Below are positions 22,497-30,500 of a DNA stretch of 64,000 bases, in pieces. The stretch lies in the NCBI GenBank assembly GCA_019915135.1, contig JAHLMK010000005.1, positions 2,418,001 through 2,482,000 of the forward strand. Direction: 5' to 3'. This stretch comes from Strobilurus pachycystidiatus. Lineage: Eukaryota; Basidiomycota; Agaricomycetes; Agaricales; Physalacriaceae. Position 1 is the stretch's first letter; each line of letters begins with the position of its first letter. A program made the position numbers and the translations under genes. A model generated the notes under the pieces. It saw only the letters and a list, made by a program, of their open reading frames with translations, did no database searches and was not told the DNA's origin.

Positions 22497-24011
22497 GACA
22501 TTGTCAAGATGCACCACGACTCTCTTGGTCCTGGACACCCTGGACGCTTCAAGACCTACGAACTTCTCAGTCGAGAATTCTGGTGGCCAGGCATGTCTGT
22601 CTTTGTTCGCGACTATGTTGATGGTTGTGCTACCTGTCAGATGACAAAACCTAGGAATCATCCGGCACATGTTCCCCTTATACCCAACGAGATTCCCGAG
22701 CGCCCTTTTGGGACTATCACCACCGACTTCATTACAGATCTACCCGAGTGCGAAGGGTATAACGCTATCCATTGTGTTGTTGACCGCTTCACCAAGACGG
22801 TAATTGTATCTCCATGCCGCAAGACCATTGATGCGGATGGTACGGTTGATATCTTGGTGGATGGTGTTTATCGACGCTATGGTCTCTGGGACAAGATGAT
22901 CTCTGATCGTGGTCCTCAGTTTGCAAGCAAGGTCATGCAAGCCGTTCACGCTAAGCTAGGAATTACCTCTGCGCTTAGTACGGCTTACCATCCTCAAACA
23001 GATGGCGAAACCGAGCGTTATAATCAAGAACTTGAACAATACCTCCGCGTTTTCTGTAACTACCGACAAGACGACTGGGTCAAATACCTTCCCTTTGCGG
23101 AATTCTCTCACAACAGTCGCATTCACTCCGCCACGGGCAAGTCCCCCTTTGAACTTCTTCACGGTTTCAAACCCCGCTTATACCCCTCTTTGAACCCCAC
23201 GTCCAACATTCCCACTGTCGAAGAACGGTTGACCAACCTGGAACGGCTTCGCGAGGAAGTCAAGGCTAGCCTTACCACCGCCGCAGAGATCATGAAGCGG
23301 AACAACGGAGATGTCACCAAGAAGGGCATTACGTTCAAAGTTGGTGACAAGGTGTTGCTTGACGGAAAGAATCTCAAGACAACGCGACCCAAAGCTAAGC
23401 TCTCAGACAAGCATCATGGGCCTTTTGAAGTCACTGACGTACTTGGACCAGTCAACTATCGTCTCAAACTTCCTCCCACATGGCGTATACACCCTGTCTT
23501 CCACGCCGCCCTCCTCCTTCCTTTTGTGGAGACCGAGGCTCATGGGCCTAATTTCCCATCTAATCTGCCCGACCTCATCGACGACAAGGAAGAGTTTGAT
23601 GTTGAAGCCATACTCGACTCTCGCCCAACTCGTAACAAGCGCGGCATTCAGTACTTGGTGAAGTGGTTGGACTACCCGTCATCAGAGAACACCTGGGAAC
23701 CCAGTTCCAACCTCACAAAGGCACTCCCTTTGATCAAGGAATTCCATCGTACACATTCCACGGCTTATTCCAAACCTCTTCCCCACCTTCGCACTCTCGG
23801 TGTCACCGTTAACGACATCTGGACGGGGACTACTGCGCTCCAGGCGCAAGCGCATTCTAAAGAGGGGGTATTGTCACGAATTGCCTCCATTCTTCTCCCT
23901 CCATCACGTGCTTCCCACTCTCGACACCGTCATATTCTCCCGTCTCTGCATCCACCTCGGCCTGGGCCTAGCTCACCTCTCTCTTTCATCCATCGTCTTG
24001 GCATTGCCTAG
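22497..24011 (+). CDS. pol: Element 1 Pol, C-terminal part: integrase plus chromodomain
   Basis: Continues in the same frame immediately after the TGA at 22494-22496; the first ATG is 22509. The HHCC zinc-binding segment (HHDSLGPGHPGR ... GCATCQ) is followed by the integrase core with its acidic triad in TTDFITDLP, SDRGPQF and PQTDGETERYNQ. The GPY/F-type region (DKHHGPFEVTDVLGPVNYRL) comes next, and then a chromodomain (EFDVEAILDSRP ... YLVKWLDYPSSENTWEP). The last 46 codons lie inside the 3' LTR, which starts at 23872. Integrase inserts the cDNA; the chromodomain would tether it to chromatin. Confidence 0.92.
   Translation, partial: DIVKMHHDSLGPGHPGRFKTYELLSREFWWPGMSVFVRDYVDGCATCQMTKPRNHPAHVPLIPNEIPERPFGTITTDFITDLPECEGYNAIHCVVDRFTKTVIVSPCRKTIDADGTVDILVDGVYRRYGLWDKMISDRGPQFASKVMQAVHAKLGITSALSTAYHPQTDGETERYNQELEQYLRVFCNYRQDDWVKYLPFAEFSHNSRIHSATGKSPFELLHGFKPRLYPSLNPTSNIPTVEERLTNLERLREEVKASLTTAAEIMKRNNGDVTKKGITFKVGDKVLLDGKNLKTTRPKAKLSDKHHGPFEVTDVLGPVNYRLKLPPTWRIHPVFHAALLLPFVETEAHGPNFPSNLPDLIDDKEEFDVEAILDSRPTRNKRGIQYLVKWLDYPSSENTWEPSSNLTKALPLIKEFHRTHSTAYSKPLPHLRTLGVTVNDIWTGTTALQAQAHSKEGVLSRIASILLPPSRASHSRHRHILPSLHPPRPGPSSPLSFIHRLGIA
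23859..23868 (+). other. Polypurine tract of element 1
   Basis: AAAGAGGGGG lies 3 bases before the 3' LTR and is the expected plus-strand primer for reverse transcription. It is also coding, in the pol frame. Confidence 0.75.
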
Positions 24012-24410
24012 ACAGATCACAGGTTCCATCATGGGATGGGTGTCCAAATGCGGACCGTAGATTCCGGCCCGCTGAAGACTGCAAGTCAATGATGTCATTG
24101 CCATACGAGGCGAGGGCAGCCTTTCTCTGGACATCCATGACATCATTTACCCGGGTCCCTCTGCCAAATCTTCGCAAGTACTTTGGTTATGCTACCTTAG
24201 TCCGTACTCTGGATTCTCTGTATATATTCATGGACTCTCTAGTTAGTTCCGCAGTCTGTTCTCTTCGTCTACTCACTGCTCGGTCGCTCCTAGTACTGGT
24301 GTAGCTTGACACACTCCTCCTTCATATCTATCTCTATCTCTATTCCTTTCTCCTTGTCTCGTTCGTGTGACTTGGGTGGTTGCCTTAGTATTCGGGCACC
24401 AGTCTTGACA
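23872..24410 (+). repeat. 3' LTR of element 1
   Basis: 539 bases, same termini as the 5' LTR and one observed mismatch to it. Followed by GAGAG, the right target-site copy. Confidence 0.96.
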
Positions 24411-24785
24411 GAGAGCAAATTTTGGCGGGGTCCATGGACAAAAATGACAAGTCATTTGTCACAAATTTGTGACCCTGCCATGTGACAGTCCGTTCCTACC
24501 AGCCGCTTCGCAAACATGAATAGCGCAGCCACGTGGAAGAAGCGGATGGACCCGAGCCTAGGGATGTCCCACGGTGAGCGAGCGCAGCGACGCCGCAAGC
24601 GGCGGGCTCTTGGATCCTTCGGCATGAGGGCGGCGGCGCCGCGCCCTACGGGCGCCAAAACGCCCTTACGGGCGGCTGCGCCTTACAGGCGCGGGACAGA
24701 GGCGGCTATGCCGCCCTGTAACGCGCACTGTCAATGGGCGCCCAGAAGGGCGCAAATGATGATCGCCGGGCAGCAGGCCAACCGT
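24411..24785. other. Spacer between two LTR elements
   Basis: Original host sequence or the remains of an older element. It begins with the target copy GAGAG and ends with CCGT, the left target copy of element 2. A 93-codon frame from 24516 is Arg/Ala-rich and reads through a set of hairpins, so I do not treat it as a gene. Confidence 0.5.
24591..24753. repeat. Cluster of six short GC-rich hairpins
   Basis: Perfect small stem-loops follow each other: CGCCGC-AA-GCGGCG (24591-24604), GCGCCC-TAC-GGGCGC (24641-24655), CGCCC-TTAC-GGGCG (24661-24674), GCGCC-TTACA-GGCGC (24678-24692), GGCGGC-TAT-GCCGCC (24701-24715) and GCGCCC-AGAA-GGGCGC (24738-24753). Stems are 5-6 pairs and nearly all G-C, and several use the same GCGCC/GGCGC arm. 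Function unknown. Confidence 0.75.
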
Positions 24786-25037
24786 TGTCACGGTTAGGAA
24801 GTGTTTTGAGCAATTCCTGATCCGGGGTGAGTTCGGAGGAAGTTTAAGCTATCGAGATAGCTGTAGTAAAAATCTGTCTGTTCTTGCACTTGGTCTTGGC
24901 TGAATTGCGTACTGTAATATCCAAACTGTCTGGCTGAATGCTGAGTCTGGACTTGAAAGAGGTTCAAAATTGGGAGTTGATCGATGGCTGATAAGTCGGC
25001 TGCTGTCTGCTTGCCGTCTTGGCCGATCTTACTCTCC

Positions 25038-25070
25038 TTATATAGTATTCTTCTTAGAGTCTATAAATAA
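25038..25070 (-). promoter_or_regulatory. TATA sequences in the element 2 LTR
   Basis: On the minus strand TTATTTATAG (25070-25061) and TATATAA (25044-25038) follow directly after the TGACT/TGAGT array, the position expected for the core promoter. The same arrangement exists in the 5' LTR at about 40254-40286, which is the copy that would drive transcription. Confidence 0.55.
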
Positions 25071-25077
25071 CTATTAC

Positions 25078-25207
25078 TGACTACTAATGACTAGTTCTGA
25101 CTCGTGCTGACTCATATTGAGTCGTATTGAGTCGTACTGAGTCGTACTGAGTCGTACTGAGTCGTATTGAGTCGTACTGAGTCGTACTGAGTCGTACTGA
25201 CTCATTT
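25078..25207 (-). promoter_or_regulatory. Array of 13 TGACT/TGAGT motifs with exact 10-base spacing in the LTR
   Basis: TGACT or TGAGT begins at 25078, 25088, 25098 and then every 10 bases to 25198: five TGACT units and eight TGAGTCGTAY units. Two units read TGACTCA, the palindromic core bound by Gcn4/AP-1-type bZIP factors; the others are one-base variants. Ten bases is close to one helical turn, so all sites face the same side of the DNA. The 5' LTR has the same array (about 40294-40424). It lies just upstream of the TATA sequences in element orientation, which fits an upstream activating array. Confidence 0.7.
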
Positions 25208-25440
25208 TATTCTTTGTACATACAATGTTTATGTCTTCATTGTGAATATTACATGTTTGCCAGTTTGTTGTGTTCTGTATAATGTTTTGTATTCATGCCT
25301 TTTGCCAACTTCCTTTTGAGCTGACTTTCTTGTGTTCTGACATTCACGGGGCACTGATAAATTTGATCGTCCCCGATCAACCTTGTTGGCAAAATACAAA
25401 TGTTATCAAGAAACCAACGACTTTTCGCTAGGTGATGTTT

Positions 25441-26127
25441 TTAGGCTTCGTACATTCTAATCAGTTCAGGCGTCGCCGCACTCCACCATGTTCCTTTTCC
25501 TGCCTCGGCCTGTGCGTCGATTTCTTCTAAAGAGGGCGAAGGAACCTGCTGCCAGATGGCCGGATTTACGACGGCGTCCGTCATCATTTGTTGATATCGT
25601 GTGCAAAGAAACTCGTATGGAACGGCGATGAGTCGAGGGTGGGTAGTAGTTGTTGGCTCGCCGGCGATGTTGCAGCTGCTACATGTTAGGATTGCAATTC
25701 CTTCGCGGTGCTGATAGAAGCCATCGATGCGAAAGTTGCCCATTCTGGCTTCATTGTGCCCGTAAAACCATGGGCCAATCGCGTATCTGGAGTATACGAC
25801 GGCTAGGAACAGCTGGCGGTTGGGCACATAGGCGAAATAGGATAGTTCTACCTCGTTGGTGAGTTCATTGTGCAACCGCCCTATCCTGCTGTAGGACGGT
25901 GGTCCTTCAGTTATGGAAAGGTATGGAACAGAGTGCCCGGTGATGGTTTCTATGTCGTGACTGGGGAGGAGGACAGGAACCAAATCGAGCGGAGACGTGA
26001 TAATGAGGTTGGGGACGTAGGGAGTATTTCGAGTTCGACGACTTTGTTCTGCGTACAGGCGAGAGCCATTGACTAATTCGTCATGGAAAGGGCTCGCCAG
26101 ATGTTCGGTGCTGTTGGTGGTATGCAA
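25441..26127 (-). CDS. Element 2 env-position ORF B, unknown protein
   Basis: About 228 codons, open from 26127 (no ATG there) and further upstream to about 26280, where the frame reads LNQPRRFALPELSPDSAQYL. It probably joins an upstream exon. The protein has no transmembrane segment or known domain that I recognise; typical stretches are VELSYFAYVPNRQLFLAVVY and ARMGNFRIDGFYQHREGIA. The stretch from VELSY to GNFRI aligns loosely by eye with VTMDY to GNFII in ORF A (26572-27264), so the two may be diverged copies. It lies between integrase and the 3' LTR, where env or other accessory genes sit in other gypsy elements. Nothing marks it as an envelope protein. Confidence 0.6.
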   Translation of the reverse strand: MHTTNSTEHLASPFHDELVNGSRLYAEQSRRTRNTPYVPNLIITSPLDLVPVLLPSHDIETITGHSVPYLSITEGPPSYSRIGRLHNELTNEVELSYFAYVPNRQLFLAVVYSRYAIGPWFYGHNEARMGNFRIDGFYQHREGIAILTCSSCNIAGEPTTTTHPRLIAVPYEFLCTRYQQMMTDAVVNPAIWQQVPSPSLEEIDAQAEAGKGTWWSAATPELIRMYEA

Positions 26128-26201
26128 AATAGGTGACAGCTCGCTCAGGTACTGTGCAGAGTCGGGCGATAACTCTGGAAGAGCAAAACGGCGGGGTTGA
26201 T

Positions 26202-26537
26202 TTAGACGAGCAGGTTTGGGAAACCTTGGCGGACGGGGAAGAGCCCATCGGCGTTGGGTATGAAGGAGAGATTCCTCATAAGTGGGAAGGTCCGACGGTT
26301 GCTATGATCTTTCTTTGAATCAAGCTTGATTTTGGGGTCGGTGGCGGCGCGTACCTCTGTATCTTCCTGGAGTCTCTCTTCTAGCGTCAATTCATCTGTT
26401 CCGTTATTTTGCCTGTGGATGGCGCGCAGTAGGCGGTGGAACATGTTGCTCATATTTTGTTTATGGCGTGATGATGATGGTACGCTGTGTGGTGTATATT
26501 TTGTTCCCCATTTCTGTCGTTTTGAGTTGTCTGTCAC
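26202..26537 (-). CDS. Small ORF between env-position ORFs A and B, possible exon
   Basis: A 111-codon frame that starts with GTG; its first ATG gives MSNMFHRLLRAIHRQNNG followed by an acidic helix (TLEERLQEDTEVRA) and a basic end. It overlaps the upstream extension of ORF B in another frame. It could be the 5' exon of ORF B, or a separate small protein. I find no certain splice pair. Low confidence. Confidence 0.35.
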   Translation of the reverse strand: MTDNSKRQKWGTKYTPHSVPSSSRHKQNMSNMFHRLLRAIHRQNNGTDELTLEERLQEDTEVRAATDPKIKLDSKKDHSNRRTFPLMRNLSFIPNADGLFPVRQGFPNLLV

Positions 26538-26571
26538 GTTGTTTGATTTCTTCTGTCGGTACCGTACATGT

Positions 26572-27264
26572 CTACGTGAGTCTGACTCGTTTGTCCCTGA
26601 ACAACATATCCAAGTCTACGTCGTGGTTCTCGGCTATTTTTATCCATCTCTTCTTGTCGGGCATGGCTTTGTCCGGTTCCAGCCCAAGGTGAGGGCTTAA
26701 ATGCTCGTTGGCGAGCACGACTCGCTGATAGGAATGGTAGGTGAACTGGGTCAACTCCTCCAAGCACATGATGTTTGCGTAACGTGCTCCATCATTACGC
26801 TGGCGGTCAATGTGGGTGATTATGAAATTTCCGATGCGGCTGCTGTAACACATCAACTGGGGACGGAGGCCTGACGGTGTGGCCGTGCATCCAAGGAGAA
26901 TTTCTCCTGTTGCATTGTCGTAGATGTAGTCCATAGTGACATGTCGAGCATTGAGCCGGGGAATGGATGCAAGTAATGATGGGGTGTAGACGATGTTTGG
27001 AATAAAGAACCGACGTAGCTGCGCTTCAGCCAGTTCAAGATCGCCTTTAAACACGTTGCTGACGACTATGTCGTTTGATTTGACCGCGTCGTAGGTTACA
27101 GATGTTTGTCCCCCGATCCAGAACGCACGCACGGGTGCTGATTCGGGCTCCAGAGGTACCCTTTTATATAGGTCCGTCCTGTAGAAGCATGTGAGCTGCT
27201 TTCCAAAATAAATATAGAAAATTATTGACGGTTCGTAACGGGAGGAGAATTCAGAAGTTGACAT
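26572..27264 (-). CDS. Element 2 env-position ORF A, unknown protein
   Basis: 230 codons with a proper ATG at 27264, 40 bases after the end of the integrase frame (27304). The protein begins MSTSEFSSRYEPSIIFYIYF and is globular in composition, with no signal peptide or clear transmembrane helix. Stretches such as YDNATGEILLGCTA and YSSRIGNFIITHIDRQRNDG resemble parts of ORF B. No known domain is recognised. It ends with a charged tail (NHDVDLDMLFRDKRVRLT). Its conserved position and intact frame in a young element argue that it is expressed with the element. Confidence 0.7.
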   Translation of the reverse strand: MSTSEFSSRYEPSIIFYIYFGKQLTCFYRTDLYKRVPLEPESAPVRAFWIGGQTSVTYDAVKSNDIVVSNVFKGDLELAEAQLRRFFIPNIVYTPSLLASIPRLNARHVTMDYIYDNATGEILLGCTATPSGLRPQLMCYSSRIGNFIITHIDRQRNDGARYANIMCLEELTQFTYHSYQRVVLANEHLSPHLGLEPDKAMPDKKRWIKIAENHDVDLDMLFRDKRVRLT

Positions 27265-27303
27265 GATGGTGGCTCCTGGTTAACTGGTGAGCAGTCAGAT
27301 TAC

Positions 27304-27549
27304 TCATTTCGAGTTTTCTTCCTCGCTTCCGCTATCGGCGTCTTCGGCCTTTCTGGATTCGGCATGGGAGTCTTCTAGCGTGTGTTCCAGAATTCTGATT
27401 AACCCGTCTCGACGTGTTATGTAGGGTATGATGCGAAAACCAGCTATAAGATCTTGAAATGGTGTCCCATCTAATTCGGCTAATTGATAGTTTCCTTTAA
27501 GGGTTCGATATTGAACTTCGTACGGCCCTAAATACCTCGGGTTAGTTTT
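27304..27549 (-). CDS. pol: Element 2 integrase C-terminal segment, shifted by one frame
   Basis: Immediately past a run of eight A (minus strand; T8 on plus at 27546-27553) the frame that continues the protein is a different one: NPRYLGPYEVQYRTLKGNYQ and then AELDGTPFQDLIAGFRIIPY, a GPY/F-type integrase C-terminal module, ending in an acidic tail (DADSGSEEENSK). The upstream pol frame stops right after the A run (27542). A one-base length change in the run, real or from sequencing, explains this; a programmed shift is possible but unsupported. Confidence 0.75.
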   Translation of the reverse strand, partial: KTNPRYLGPYEVQYRTLKGNYQLAELDGTPFQDLIAGFRIIPYITRRDGLIRILEHTLEDSHAESRKAEDADSGSEEENSK

Positions 27550-30500
27550 TTTTACTAATTTGGTAAGTGGTCGTGTATCGGACGTCCCTGACCAGTACCA
27601 AAGTCCCGGTTTCGTATTTCTGCTTTTGTAAGCAGTGCCAATACCGCTTGTTAAACTGTTCTCGGTTGCATAGTCTACTTTGATGTAAGGTTTGCGCTGC
27701 CACAACTATGTTTTCTTCTCGCCGTTCGAGTTGTGCGATTCGTTTTTCGAGGAGTTCGGCCGTAGTTAGCTTTGGTGCGAAGTTGATGTCGGAACACGTG
27801 AAATCAAGAAGGTCTACCGGTAACACGGGTTCTACTCCATGTAGCAAGTAGTAAGGCGAATACCCTGTAGCAGTATTTACGGTCACGCGGTCGGCAAACA
27901 GTGCTATTCGAAGTTTCGTATGCCATTGTTTGGGAGCTCCTGTGGTCGGGTCCTTATCGCATGACCTTATGATAGCTTCTCGAAGGATATAATGTCCGCG
28001 TTCTACTTGGCCGTTGGCATGTTTATTGTATGGAGTAATAGCTACGTGCGGAATTCCCAAGCGCGTTGTTAATTGTTTAAAAGCCCCTTGCACCTCTGCT
28101 CCATTATCGGTTACCACCTTTCCAATGACGCCGTATCTGCAGTATACCTCTTCTTCTAAGAATTTTGCTATTGCTTCCGCTTTTACTTGTTTCAAGGCAC
28201 GAGCCTCTGTGACTCCTGTGAGGTCATCTTTTATAGCAACTATGGCGGTATACCCGGAGCTGGGTGGCATGAACATGACGTCCAGAAACACCTTTTGCAT
28301 GATTTGAGTTGGTTGGGATATTGTTGGCGGCATTTGTACTTTGATTAGGTTCCTGATTTGACATTCGTGGCAGGACGCTACGTAATCGTGCACATCCTTC
28401 TGCATGTATGGCCAGTAGAACCTTTGACGTAACAATTCCAGGACGGCGTGGATTCCTCGGTGACCCAATTTGTCATGTGCCCATTCTAGGATTGTAGGCC
28501 GGACTGACGGGTCGAAGATTACTTTGAGTGGCTGGCCATTGTTATTTTTCCTAAACATTCTGTCTTGCTTAACGAAGAATTGCAGCGTCTTTTTTATGAA
28601 TCGTTTCCTGCTTTGGGTGGATGGGAACTGCCGGTTTAGTTGAAACTGCTGGCTTTCTTTGCTGCTTAAGTATTTGAATATTTTTTGCAATTCTTTATCC
28701 ACTGCCGCTTGTCGCTGGGGAACATTCTGTGTGGAGGGTGCTTGTGCCGTTGTTAGTGCCAAGTCCAGTTTGTCGTTCCCTTCCCAATATATGTCTGGAT
28801 TAGGTACCAGTGCTATTAGGGCGATACTGTCAAGCCATTCATCATTTTCATGTTGATGTTCGTCAGGTTCTTCCCCAGGTGCTGGCCTTCTGCGGGATAG
28901 CCCGTCTGGCCCTTTGAATCTGGCAGCTGGTACGTGTTCCAGTTGGAAGTCAAACATTAAGATTCCCTGAATCCATCTGTTAATGACTGCCGTGGGTTGA
29001 AGGTCGGGCTCGTTAAGCATCCCCTTGATGTATTTAGCATCCATTTCGACTGTTAATGACGGTGCTCCTATCAAGTATATTCTCCAGTGTCGCAACGCTC
29101 TGTATAATCCGTACAGTTCCAATTTTGGTTGAGAATATTTGCTTTCCGTGGAGTTTAATGGCAATGACCCATATCTCGCCGGCCGCCTCTTTCCTTGGTC
29201 GTCCTTTTGTGATAATATCATTCCCACCGCAATGTAGCTGGTGTCCACGGATAGTATGATTGGATTATTGGACCTATAATCTATTGCACGCAGGGCTGGA
29301 ACAGACGAAACTTTGGCTTTGAGGGTTTCAAATGCTTGGTTTCTGGTTTCTGTCCATTCAAACTCTCGGTTTGCCCGGGTCAATTCCGTCAAAGGTCGGG
29401 CTAGGTATGAATAGTTTGCTATCCAAATTCTAACAGTACCACATAGGCCTAAAAATCCACGTACTTCTGTCACATTGACTGGTACTGGCCATTTAAGAAT
29501 TTTTCGGACACGGTCTTGGTCAGGGGTTCTTCCTTTAGCACTGCAGGTTTGTCCCACTATGACAGCTTCAGGTCGACAGATTTGGACCTTCTTTGGCGAG
29601 AATGTGGCTCCTGCACACTGTACTCTGTGCATTACGCGGTGTACATCCTGAGCATGTTCCCATATGAAGCGTCTAATCCCTGGATTTTCTTTGATCGTTT
29701 CAGGTATTCCGTTTTGATCTAAATACGCAGTTCTAGGTCCTTTTACTCCGAGATCGTCGATGAAGATGTTTGCTGCTTCCGGTATTTCGGGTTGTAGGAT
29801 GAATGTCATACAGTTTTGAAATTCTGCCGGCGAATTGGTGTATCCCATGGGCAAGGCTGTCAACCTTAGTAGGCCTAGGGGTGTATAAAAGGCAGTAAGA
29901 TCTCGTGATTTTGGGTGCACTAGTCGCGCATCCAATCCCCAGTATAAGTCCAAAACCGTGCAACATTGGCTTCCGCCAAACGGTTCCACAAAGTCATCAA
30001 TAATAGGCAACTGGCCCGCATCTCGGATTGATACTTTATTAAGTGGCTGCAGGTCATGGATCATGCGCAGTGTTCCGTTCTTCTTTAGAACGCAGAACCA
30101 CCTACATCTGTAAGACGATTGACTTGGCTCATACACTCCGGCTGCGATTTTTCCTTTGAGCAATTCCACTACCTTGTCCCTGATTCCCGGGGGTATTGGA
30201 ATATTTTTATACTCCCAAGGCGCATGAGGAATGGTTGCCATAACGTAGTCTGAGAAATATTCCCTACTGAACGTCCCCCTGTCCTTCTCTTCATAAGGAA
30301 GGGTTTGTTCGTGTAGCCTCAAGACATGCTTAAACAGCTTTTCTTCCTCTGATGAAAGGAATTTGTCTTTGTTGACGCATAAGTCGTCCATTCTCTCGTT
30401 TGTTAGCCTTTTGGAAGGGACGAATTCCGGTGGATGCGTCGGTAATGCTTGTAGGGTTAATAGCGGGTCCTTAGGTATAGTCCTGGTGACTCTAGCCTCC

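Larger units (their letters stand above)
17466..24410 (+). mobile_element. Ty3/gypsy chromovirus-type LTR retrotransposon, 6945 bp (element 1)
   Basis: Two 539-base LTRs (17466-18004 and 23872-24410) start TGTCA and end TGACA. I see one mismatch between them (ACTTCGG versus ACTTTGG, near 17778 and 24184). GAGAG flanks the element on both sides (17461-17465 and 24411-24415) as a 5-base target duplication. Inside are gag with a CCHC knuckle, then protease, reverse transcriptase, RNase H, integrase and a C-terminal chromodomain: the gypsy order with the chromovirus hallmark, which is known to steer integration toward marked chromatin. The LTRs indicate a recent insertion, yet pol carries one in-frame TGA (22494-22496). 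No TGG-type tRNA primer site follows the left LTR directly (next bases CTAGAACAG), so priming may be by another mechanism. Confidence 0.96.
24786..25342 (-). repeat. 3' LTR of element 2
   Basis: 557 bases; in element orientation TGTCAGAACACAAG ... AACCGTGACA. It contains the 10-base-period array described separately and TATA sequences downstream of the array in element orientation. Confidence 0.95.

Noticed and set aside
24516..24797. 93-residue Arg/Ala-rich protein
   Set aside because: The frame runs through perfect hairpins and into the LTR; its length is explained by GC-rich sequence without stops.
25118..25204. CRISPR-like array (regular 10-base repeats)
   Set aside because: Repeats are 10 bases with no spacers, lie inside an LTR and occur in both LTR copies; the genome is eukaryotic.
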